Shown here piece after piece: positions 1 to 6,580 of a DNA stretch of 19,374 nt (its first letter is position 1; every line of letters begins with the position of its first letter). The notes below the pieces were generated by a model. It did not search any database, had not been told where the DNA came from, and was given only the letters and a program-made list of their open reading frames with translations. Source of the stretch: Micavibrio sp. UBA5703. GTDB taxonomy: Bacteria > Pseudomonadota > Alphaproteobacteria > Micavibrionales > Micavibrionaceae. Location: the NCBI GenBank assembly GCA_002420015.1, contig DIHF01000073.1:1-19374 (forward strand), read 5' to 3'. A program made the position numbers and the translations under genes.

Positions 1-2913
1 ACGGTTCTGTTCCCCTCCGAATCCGATCTTGCAGCCGGGAAAATAACCGGCACATTCTTCAATCCAGAAAACGGCTATGCCATCGATACGCGCAGCGGCA
101 CCTATACGGTCGGCGGTGAGACGTTCCCATTGCCAGAGGGCAGTTACATTGTCCGCGATCTTGGCCAGAATATCGGCGATATCTACGTTACGCCCGAGGT
201 CATAAACCAGTTATGGCCGCTCGATCTTGAAATCAATTCCTCGGAACTGACTGTAGATATCAAAACCAAAAAACTTTTGCCCTATGAGCAGGAGAGGGAG
301 CGCAAAAAGCGCCAGGAACGTCTGGCCGATGGCAGAGGCGGAGATGAAAAGCCCAGATTCGAATTCATTCCCAATACCTACAAGCTTCTCGGTCGTCCGA
401 TGTTCAATCTGTCGGAATCCGTCATGTGGGACGACCACGAAAAGCAATTCCTGAATTCGGTCGGGATCGACGGGCGCGGTGACATGCTGGGCGCGAGTGC
501 CGATTACACCCTCAACATGGATTACAACAGCCGGGAAGATTTCGATATAAACAACCTTCGCTTCCGCCTGACGCGCGAGGATAAGGGCGATGGCTCCCTG
601 CCGTTTAATCTCAAGATGCTTCAGGTCGGCGATGTGAACGCCAAGCCCTCGCCGCTCATCAATAAATTCTATTCCGGACGGGGTGTTTTCCTGTCGACGA
701 ATTCAAAGCCGCGCAATCAGGCTTTTGATGAAGTAACGATCGACGGCACGGCGCAGCCGGGATGGGAAGTCGAGCTGTATCGCGGCAATCAGCTTCTCGA
801 TTTCGGTTTTGTCGACGAATCCGGCCAGTACAGGTTTGACAATGTTCCCCTGAACTTCGGCAATAACGACATAAAGGTTGTCCTGTACGGGCCACAGGGG
901 CAGATCGAAGAACGTGCAAACAGCTATCAGATCAAGAGGACGCAGCTCGCCGCCGGCGAGTCGACCATCGAGGCCAGCGTTCTTGATAACGGCGTGCCGC
1001 TGTTCGATTTAAGGGATCAAAAAGCAGATACAAGCGCCAGCAGCACAAAAACCGTCAGGGTCAATCGCGGCATAAGCCCGTGGATAACGGGATTTGCAAC
1101 GCTCACGCAAACGCCCGGCCAGTTTAACGAAGACGACAAGAAATATGCGACGGTTGGTGCAGAGTTCAATGCGCTCGGCGGCGCGGGGCAGGTAGAGCTT
1201 TACAGGGATTTCGATGGCGGCAATATTATCGATACGCGTTTTGGAACGAACTTTTCCGGCCTGAATACGTCGTTCAGAACCTCATTCATCAGGGATTTTG
1301 AAAGCCGGGAAATCGGATTTGGCGACAGCGCAAAAACATTCGAGGGCGAGTTCCGCGCCGGAAAATCGTTTAACATCGGCACAAGCAGCCTGGGCCTCAA
1401 CTTCGATACGCTGCACACCAGACAGGAAAATGGAAAGACGACGACGCGCAGCCGATTCTCGCAGTCCTATAACCGCGACCGTTACGGCATTTCAAACTCG
1501 ATCGGCGAAACCCGCAGCAACCGCGACAGCACGACGGTAGACGGAACGGTTGCGCTTAATACGGTGTTGTCGCCGCGCTGGAATGCGCGCTCATCACTTA
1601 CTTACGATCTAAAGCCGGAAAGCGAAGTCAAGTCGGCGCGTGTCGATCTGCGCTACAGCGATCTCGACAAATTCAGCGCCGGGGTTGATGTCGAGCGCGG
1701 CCTGAATGACAACGACACAACCCATGTCGGATTGACGGCCGGATACGACTTTTCGACCTTCCTTGGGAGCGTAGACCTTGACTGGGACAGCAGGGACGGC
1801 GTTGACGCGATCATACGCGCCAGCACGACACTCGGCCCTGACGGCGAAAATGGAAATTATATTTTCACGACGCAGTACAAGGGTCAGCAAACGGCGCTTA
1901 AAATCCGCCTGTTCCATGACAAAAATTCCAACGGCGTCTTCGACGAGGGCGATGAGCCGGTCGAAGGCGGTAAGGCTTTCGTCGGGAATCTCCGCACAAA
2001 AGAATCCGATGCCGAAGGGTATATAGAACTTCTGGGCGCGGGCGCGCCGGGCGTTGTCGACATCACGGTCGATCAGGAATCATTACCCGACCCGTTCCTC
2101 GTGCCGCTTAAACCGGGCCTCAGTACCGTACTGCGCGAGCGCAGCAAGCCCTATATCGAACTGGCCCTTGTTGAAAGCGGCGGTATCGACGGCACCGTGC
2201 GCTTTGCCGATGGCCGCCCGATCCCCGGCCTGACCATTCAGCTTCTAAGTCACGACGGCGTTGTCATTAAAGAGACGACGACGCTGTCTGATGGTTTCTA
2301 TGCATTCGAATTCGTGAAGCCCGGAACCTACACAGTACAGGTTGCGGTTTCACACCAGATTAACGTTCCGCCGATAACCGTATCGGTAACTTCCGAAGAG
2401 ATCTTCGTCTATGGCGCAGATCTCACCCTGTTGGAGCAGGCTGCGGAAGTTTCGGCTGCCGACGAGGCAGACGGAGAAAGTGGTAGAGTAGCCCAACTAC
2501 ACCACGCTCCGGTAGCTGAAGGAACGTTACAGCCTGCTCCATATTCATCTGACGGCGGGTTCCAAACCGTCGTTAGGTCGGTAAGGATCGGGGAGCATCC
2601 GTACAGGGTTCGCCTTGTACTGGATCTCTCCGGTCCAACCGGATACAAAATCAGTTCCGAGAATGGAGGGGAGATTATCAACATTGATCTGCCAAGTACA
2701 GCCTGGGATGCTGACCGCATGCACGATTTATCCAAACACCCCATGCTCAGCCAGTGCGAGGCGCTGAGCCTTGATGGCGGAAAGGGCACAAGGCTGCGGC
2801 TTACAGCGCGCACACCGATGGAAGTTTTCTATAACGCCACGCTGCCGCCCGCCGAAGGATTGAGCGACAGGATTTACATAGATTTCATGAAGGCGGGTAC
2901 GGGCGCACATTAA
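1..2913 (+). CDS. Usher-like beta-barrel envelope protein with C-terminal AMIN-like domain (5' end outside window)
   Basis: The frame is open from base 1, so the true start lies upstream; 970 codons are visible. Numbering from base 1, a bacterial Ig-like/usher-middle-type domain (about 235-310) carries the pattern ELYRGNQLLDFGFVDESG and then VPLNFGNN. A long stretch of alternating polar and hydrophobic residues (about 350-625) looks like outer-membrane beta-strands. A Ca-loop-like motif DKNSNGVFDEGDEP (640-653) resembles SdrD_B-type repeats. A carboxypeptidase-regulatory-like fold follows (about 729-800). The last 115 residues (from about 856, VRIGEHPYRVRLVLDL) resemble an AMIN domain, a peptidoglycan- or secretin-associated fold. 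The overall plan recalls chaperone-usher-type outer-membrane proteins, but no pilin or chaperone is visible. The role is inferred: secretion or assembly of a surface structure, or envelope anchoring. The next gene shares the AMIN-like end. Confidence 0.7.
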   Translation, partial: TVLFPSESDLAAGKITGTFFNPENGYAIDTRSGTYTVGGETFPLPEGSYIVRDLGQNIGDIYVTPEVINQLWPLDLEINSSELTVDIKTKKLLPYEQERERKKRQERLADGRGGDEKPRFEFIPNTYKLLGRPMFNLSESVMWDDHEKQFLNSVGIDGRGDMLGASADYTLNMDYNSREDFDINNLRFRLTREDKGDGSLPFNLKMLQVGDVNAKPSPLINKFYSGRGVFLSTNSKPRNQAFDEVTIDGTAQPGWEVELYRGNQLLDFGFVDESGQYRFDNVPLNFGNNDIKVVLYGPQGQIEERANSYQIKRTQLAAGESTIEASVLDNGVPLFDLRDQKADTSASSTKTVRVNRGISPWITGFATLTQTPGQFNEDDKKYATVGAEFNALGGAGQVELYRDFDGGNIIDTRFGTNFSGLNTSFRTSFIRDFESREIGFGDSAKTFEGEFRAGKSFNIGTSSLGLNFDTLHTRQENGKTTTRSRFSQSYNRDRYGISNSIGETRSNRDSTTVDGTVALNTVLSPRWNARSSLTYDLKPESEVKSARVDLRYSDLDKFSAGVDVERGLNDNDTTHVGLTAGYDFSTFLGSVDLDWDSRDGVDAIIRASTTLGPDGENGNYIFTTQYKGQQTALKIRLFHDKNSNGVFDEGDEPVEGGKAFVGNLRTKESDAEGYIELLGAGAPGVVDITVDQESLPDPFLVPLKPGLSTVLRERSKPYIELALVESGGIDGTVRFADGRPIPGLTIQLLSHDGVVIKETTTLSDGFYAFEFVKPGTYTVQVAVSHQINVPPITVSVTSEEIFVYGADLTLLEQAAEVSAADEADGESGRVAQLHHAPVAEGTLQPAPYSSDGGFQTVVRSVRIGEHPYRVRLVLDLSGPTGYKISSENGGEIINIDLPSTAWDADRMHDLSKHPMLSQCEALSLDGGKGTRLRLTARTPMEVFYNATLPPAEGLSDRIYIDFMKAGTGAH

Positions 2914-3028
2914 AACCTATCCCCACGGATTAAGGGCGCTTTAAGGCCGAATCGTTGACCGTTTACAGAGCGCGGCTTTAACCTCCAAGAGATATTCAAT
3001 TTCAATTCCAAACGCGGATTTTTGACCG

Positions 3029-3985
3029 TTGCCGTACCGTCATAAAAAACACAAAGCATCTTTTGTTTCGCTGATGGCGCTTTGCGCGCTTGGGGCAGGC
3101 TTGTCGGCCTGTAATTCCGATGTCTGGGACAAGGACCCGCTGGCCTTTATGAGCAGCGATCCCAACGAAAAGAGAATGAAGGAAGAAGAGGAAAAGAAGC
3201 ATGTCGCGCTGGAGGCGGCCGCTACGGTTCCGCCCGATATGTTTTCGAATGTCCAGCCTCTGGAGATGAAGAGCGGCGGTACGCTCGGCACAATGGGGCT
3301 TAATCTTGAGACTTATTTCGCAGGCGATATAAAGGACGATCAGGAGCGCATCAAGCGGCTGGAGCGCGCGCTTATAGCCGTGCATGAGGATATGAAGATC
3401 ATGGCACCGACGACGCAAAGGCTTGCCGATCTTGAGGTTGCGATGAAGCATAAGGTTGAAACCAGCGTTCTTGCGCCGCCGCAGCCTTTATACGCGCAGG
3501 AACAGCAGCAAGAGATGCTGCCGCCTTCTCCTCCTCCAACAATGCAGCCAGTTGTTACACCGTCTTTGCCGCCTGCGCCAGTGGGGGATATGCCGGGTAC
3601 GCCGGTTGAGCCGGGCGCAAGGCCGATGGCTCCCGCGCCGGACGGTTCGGCGATCGTCAGCGGTATCAGAGTCGGCGATCATCCCGACATCGTGCGGATC
3701 GTTTTCGACGTCACCAGCAAGAATACTTCGTATACGGCCGATCTTGATAACGCGGAAGGGATTTTGGTCGTCGAGCTTCCCAATGCGCGCTGGAAAACGC
3801 CGACGGATTTCGAGACGTTTAAAATCATGCCGGTTCTTGAATCGTACAAGGTCGATACGTTCAACAACGGCGCAGGAAATATTTTCGTCCTTCAACTCAA
3901 AAGCGATACGCAGATCGTGGCGCAGGGCAAATACCCGGCGCTGTCGGGCGGCGGCGAGCGCATTGTTATTGATCTGAAGAAGTGA
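3029..3985 (+). CDS. Proline-rich lipoprotein with C-terminal AMIN-like domain
   Basis: This 318-residue protein has a basic n-region (PYRHKKHK), a hydrophobic core and a lipobox LSAC with the lipidated Cys at residue 28, so it should be an envelope lipoprotein. A short helical, possibly coiled-coil segment (about 100-140, KRLERALIAVHEDMK) is followed by a Pro/Gln-rich linker (about 148-205). An AMIN-like domain occupies about 208-317 (GIRVGDHPDIVRIVFDV to RIVIDLKK). The TTG start is the first codon after an in-frame stop at 3023. It is chosen because the next Met (3074) would remove the positive n-region; no good ribosome-binding site is visible. The gene lies 115 bp after the usher-like gene in the same direction, and its AMIN-like domain aligns with that protein's C-terminus, which suggests a shared complex. 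The exact function is unknown. Confidence 0.75.
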   Translation: MPYRHKKHKASFVSLMALCALGAGLSACNSDVWDKDPLAFMSSDPNEKRMKEEEEKKHVALEAAATVPPDMFSNVQPLEMKSGGTLGTMGLNLETYFAGDIKDDQERIKRLERALIAVHEDMKIMAPTTQRLADLEVAMKHKVETSVLAPPQPLYAQEQQQEMLPPSPPPTMQPVVTPSLPPAPVGDMPGTPVEPGARPMAPAPDGSAIVSGIRVGDHPDIVRIVFDVTSKNTSYTADLDNAEGILVVELPNARWKTPTDFETFKIMPVLESYKVDTFNNGAGNIFVLQLKSDTQIVAQGKYPALSGGGERIVIDLKK

Positions 3986-3991
3986 CCCGAC

Positions 3992-4468
3992 TTACCCGCG
4001 TCCGCGATAGGGGGCTACACCCTGATCCGGTATCCAGACGTCCTGCGGCGGTTTGCCGGTCTGATAAAACACATCGATAGGAATGCCGCCACGTGGATAC
4101 CAATAGCCGCCGATCCGCAGCCATTGCGGTTTGATTTCGCGGGCGAGGCGGCGGGCGATGGATACGGTGCAGTCCTCGTGAAAGGCACCGTGATTGCGGA
4201 ACGAGCCGAGAAACAGCTTGAGCGATTTGCTTTCCACCAGCCATTTTCCCGGTACGTAATCAATGACCAGATGCGCGAAATCCGGCTGGCCAGTGATCGG
4301 GCAGATCGAGGTAAATTCCGGCGCGGCAAAGCGCACATTATAATTTACTCCGATTTGCGGGTTGGGGACGCGCTCAATCACGGCCTTTTCGGGGCTTTCG
4401 GGAAGAGCCGTCTTGCCGCCGAGCTGGGTCAGGTTTTTATAGATGTCTTTTTTCTTCGTTTTGGCCAT
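3992..4468 (-). CDS. queF: NADPH-dependent preQ0 reductase (7-cyano-7-deazaguanine reductase), type I
   Basis: QueF reduces the nitrile of preQ0 to the amine preQ1 in the cytoplasm, the last step before insertion into tRNA. The 158-residue length fits the short, unimodular type. The nucleophile motif TSICPITGQPD has Cys56 and Asp63. The family signature ESKSLKLFLGSFRNHGAFHE (78-97) contains the substrate-binding Glu and His. The ATG at 4468 is preferred over ATGs at 4486 and 4504: it lies 1 nt after the queE stop (TAA-A-ATG) and has an AAAGGGG ribosome-binding site. It is the last gene of a four-gene operon and converges with the lipoprotein gene, leaving a 6-bp gap. Confidence 0.96.
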   Translation of the reverse strand: MAKTKKKDIYKNLTQLGGKTALPESPEKAVIERVPNPQIGVNYNVRFAAPEFTSICPITGQPDFAHLVIDYVPGKWLVESKSLKLFLGSFRNHGAFHEDCTVSIARRLAREIKPQWLRIGGYWYPRGGIPIDVFYQTGKPPQDVWIPDQGVAPYRGRG

Positions 4469-4469
4469 T

Positions 4470-5183
4470 TTATACGCCCCTTTCATTGCCCCAGAGCATA
4501 ACATGAAGCTGTGGCAGTATGTTTGCGTTAAACCAGTTATCGTTGCTCACCTTTTCGACCAGCCAGCGCAGGCGCTCATCCAGCGCGGCCTTGTCGACGA
4601 TTTGCGGCGGCGGCGCGGGATTTCCGGGTTGCAGGTAAACCGGAAATTCCGGGTATTTTGCAGAGGCGTCCTTCGCGTAGGCGTAATCGTCTTCATCGAA
4701 TACGACGATTTTAAGCGATATTGCGGGGCCGTTTCCGGCGGCCTTCAGGCAGTCGTCAAAAATTTTCCAGTCGGTTGTCATACCGCTGGAGGGCGGTTTG
4801 GGTGAAAGTGTCAGAATGTCGAGCGCTGCGAACCAGTCTTGCGCGACGGAGCCTTGAGTCTCCAGCGCAAATTCGTAGCCTTGTTTCTTGCCCATTTCAA
4901 TCAGGGGACCAAGCGGCTGGATGGCCGGATTGCCGCCCGAAAGCGTAACCATAATGGGCTTTTCCTGCGATAGTTTTTTTACCCGTTCAAAAATTTCCGT
5001 AGCGCTCATATCTTTCCATTCGTGGCGGTATTGGCTTTCGACGGCGTAGAGCGTATCGCACCACGTGCAGCGGTAATCGCAGCCGCCCGTGCGGACAAAT
5101 ACGGTGGGCCGCCCGATCAATGCGCCTTCGCCCTGTATCGTGGGGCCGAAAATTTCGCTGATGCGGATATTTTTTTCATTCAT
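4470..5183 (-). CDS. queE: 7-carboxy-7-deazaguanine synthase (radical SAM)
   Basis: QueE contracts the ring of 6-carboxytetrahydropterin to 7-carboxy-7-deazaguanine with S-adenosylmethionine and an Fe4S4 cluster. The N-terminus has the hallmark GPTIQGEG (13-20). The radical-SAM cluster motif is C35-x3-C39-x2-C42 (CDYRCTWC). A glycine-rich SAM motif (TLSGGNPA) follows. The 237 residues match the family. The ATG at 5183 overlaps the queD stop in an ATGA arrangement, and GGAG lies 8 nt upstream, so translation is probably coupled. It is the third gene of the que operon. Confidence 0.95.
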   Translation of the reverse strand: MNEKNIRISEIFGPTIQGEGALIGRPTVFVRTGGCDYRCTWCDTLYAVESQYRHEWKDMSATEIFERVKKLSQEKPIMVTLSGGNPAIQPLGPLIEMGKKQGYEFALETQGSVAQDWFAALDILTLSPKPPSSGMTTDWKIFDDCLKAAGNGPAISLKIVVFDEDDYAYAKDASAKYPEFPVYLQPGNPAPPPQIVDKAALDERLRWLVEKVSNDNWFNANILPQLHVMLWGNERGV

Positions 5184-5536
5184 CCTCTATACTCCGCCCA
5201 TGTCCTTGGGGTTTCGCTGATACGCACGGCGGAAACTTCGGGCCATTTGCTGCGGCACCAGTCAAAGAAATGCCGCGCCAGATGCTCGGCTGTGGTTTTA
5301 TCGTCACCCAGAATTTCGTTGAGGTGACGGTGGTCAAAATTTTCGTCGATGTAAGTTTTCAGCGCGTCCAGTTCCCGGTAATCGCGCACAAATCCTGTGG
5401 CGTTCAGAGCGCCCGATTGCAATTCGACCTCGACGATATAATTATGCCCGTGGAGCCTCGCGCAAGGGTGATCGTCGGCAAGCCCCATCAATTGATGAGA
5501 AGCGGAAAAATGATACTGCTTGGAAATCGTATACAT
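5180..5536 (-). CDS. queD: 6-carboxy-5,6,7,8-tetrahydropterin synthase
   Basis: QueD converts dihydroneopterin triphosphate to 6-carboxytetrahydropterin, the first committed step of 7-deazapurine synthesis after GTP cyclohydrolase. Zinc ligands are His14 (SASHQL), His29 and His31 (LHGHNY). Cys25 in the PCARLHGHN block is the catalytic Cys of the queuosine branch of the PTPS fold. DHRHLN and SETPRTW complete the family signature. The length, 118 residues, is normal. The ATG at 5536 shares its A with the TGA of queC (TGATG), and AAGGTGG lies upstream. A GTG 3 nt earlier is possible but less likely. Confidence 0.95.
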   Translation of the reverse strand: MYTISKQYHFSASHQLMGLADDHPCARLHGHNYIVEVELQSGALNATGFVRDYRELDALKTYIDENFDHRHLNEILGDDKTTAEHLARHFFDWCRSKWPEVSAVRISETPRTWAEYRG

Positions 5537-6237
5537 CACGCCACCTTTGCTCTTGCGACGGCTTCGCGCCAGTAATCGGGATCGTCGTAGATTGTGGGGT
5601 CTTCAATGCCAGCCAGATGAAAGGCTTCGCGGCGTTCAACGCAGGTGCCGCAGCGTCCGCAGTGATTTTTGCCGCCCTTGTAGCACGACCATGTTTCGGC
5701 AACGGGAACGCCAAGGCGTGCGCCCTCAGTGGCGATGTCGGCCTTGGTTATGCTCAGGAACGGCGTATAGAGCCGGATTTTTGAAAAGCCCTCCAGCGCC
5801 TTATCCTGCATGGATTCAAACGCAGCGACAAAGCCGGGGCGGCAATCGGGATATATAAAGTGATCGCCGCCGTGAAAGGCTGCCGCTACGGCCTCGGCGT
5901 TTTGCGATACGGCGATGCCGTAGGCGATCGAAAGCATAATTGCGTTGCGGTTGGGCACGATGGTCACGCGCATATTGTCTTCGGCGTAATGCCCGTCGGG
6001 AACGGCGATATCGTCCGTCAGCGCCGATCCGCTTAAGGATGCGCCGACCGATGAAATGTCGATGATGGAATGGGGGACGTTTAAACGACTGGCGCAGGCG
6101 GCAGCGCAGGAAAGCTCCTTTTTATGGCGCTGGCCGTAATCGAAAGAAACAAGCCCTGTAAGCTGATTTTCTGCGGCCACTTTATGGGCCAGAATGACGG
6201 AATCCAGTCCGCCGGAGCAAATGACAATCGTCTTCAC
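5536..6237 (-). CDS. queC: 7-cyano-7-deazaguanine (preQ0) synthase
   Basis: QueC converts 7-carboxy-7-deazaguanine to preQ0 using ATP and ammonia. The PP-loop SGGLDS (8-13) and the DYGQRHKKEL motif are intact. The C-terminal zinc site is C185-x7-C193-x2-C196-x2-C199. The length, 233 residues, is typical. The start is a GTG with the ribosome-binding site AAGGA 9 nt upstream; an ATG start is not available at this N-terminus. That AAGG is also the 3' end of a preQ1-I riboswitch, so this first gene of the operon should be repressed at translation when preQ1 is abundant. FolE, tgt and queA are not in the window. Confidence 0.96.
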   Translation of the reverse strand: MKTIVICSGGLDSVILAHKVAAENQLTGLVSFDYGQRHKKELSCAAACASRLNVPHSIIDISSVGASLSGSALTDDIAVPDGHYAEDNMRVTIVPNRNAIMLSIAYGIAVSQNAEAVAAAFHGGDHFIYPDCRPGFVAAFESMQDKALEGFSKIRLYTPFLSITKADIATEGARLGVPVAETWSCYKGGKNHCGRCGTCVERREAFHLAGIEDPTIYDDPDYWREAVARAKVA

Positions 6238-6247
6238 GTTATAGCAT

Positions 6248-6285
6248 CCTTGTTTTGTTTACACCGGGTAGGGTCCGCGACCGGT
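6248..6285 (-). promoter_or_regulatory. preQ1-I riboswitch in the queC leader
   Basis: Read on the minus strand, ACCGG (6285-6281) pairs with CCGGT (6267-6263) to give the 5-bp P1 stem. The loop opens with TCGC, as in the Thermoanaerobacter tengcongensis preQ1-I aptamer. A C lies directly 5' of the P1 3' strand, where the ligand-reading cytosine is expected. The tail ends AACAAAACAAGG, which as I recall that aptamer matches its 3' end base for base. The final AAGG is the queC ribosome-binding site, so ligand-stabilised pseudoknot pairing would hide it. The loop is about 3 nt longer than in the T. tengcongensis example. The downstream operon makes preQ1, which independently supports the call. 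Confidence 0.88.
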
Positions 6286-6367
6286 CGTCCTTATTCCTAA
6301 AGACAGAGGGTTTTTAGCAGAATGAATAGGGAAATGGAAGGATTTTGGGCGGCTGCCAAATAAAAAT

Positions 6368-6396
6368 TTGACAGAATCTTATAAACCTGTCATAAA
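6368..6396 (+). promoter_or_regulatory. Candidate sigma70 promoter of the helicase gene, overlapped by a dyad
   Basis: A perfect -35 box TTGACA (6368-6373) is followed after 17 nt by CATAAA (6391-6396), a 4/6 match to the -10 consensus. Transcription would start near 6403 and leave a leader of about 180 nt. The inverted repeat TGACAG (6369-6374) / CTGTCA (6387-6392) with 12 nt between spans both boxes and could be an operator. Between this promoter and the riboswitch (6286-6367) I see only a small TTTGG-N7-CCAAA inverted repeat and no clear queC promoter. Confidence 0.55.
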
Positions 6397-6402
6397 CCGC
6401 GC

Positions 6403-6580
6403 CAGAGTTTAACTCTTAAAGTTCAGCTCTGTGAGCTTACAGAAAAAGTATCCGCATTTCATAGGGATACGTGAAATCTCAAAATCACTCCTTTTTCCGC
6501 AAAGTTCAAATTTATAAGTCGGCGCACGGTGCGCCTGATACTGCTTTGTTGGAACACATATAAAGAAAGACAAAAAACAC
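6403..6580 (+). other. Long structured 5' leader of the helicase mRNA
   Basis: There is no coding sequence here. Several short hairpins can be drawn: AGCTC-TGT-GAGCT (6425-6437); GTATCC (6448-6453) with GGATAC (6465-6470); and ATTTCA (6456-6461) with TGAAAT (6472-6477). The last two overlap and exclude each other. GGCGCA-CGG-TGCGCC (6521-6535) is a tight hairpin ending 45 nt before the start codon. Long switchable leaders are typical of cold-shock mRNAs, including some DEAD-box helicase mRNAs. That role is an inference here. Confidence 0.4.

Noticed and set aside
130..132. TTG as the start of the usher-like protein
   Set aside because: The frame is open through base 1 and the upstream residues continue the domain, so the true start is outside the window.
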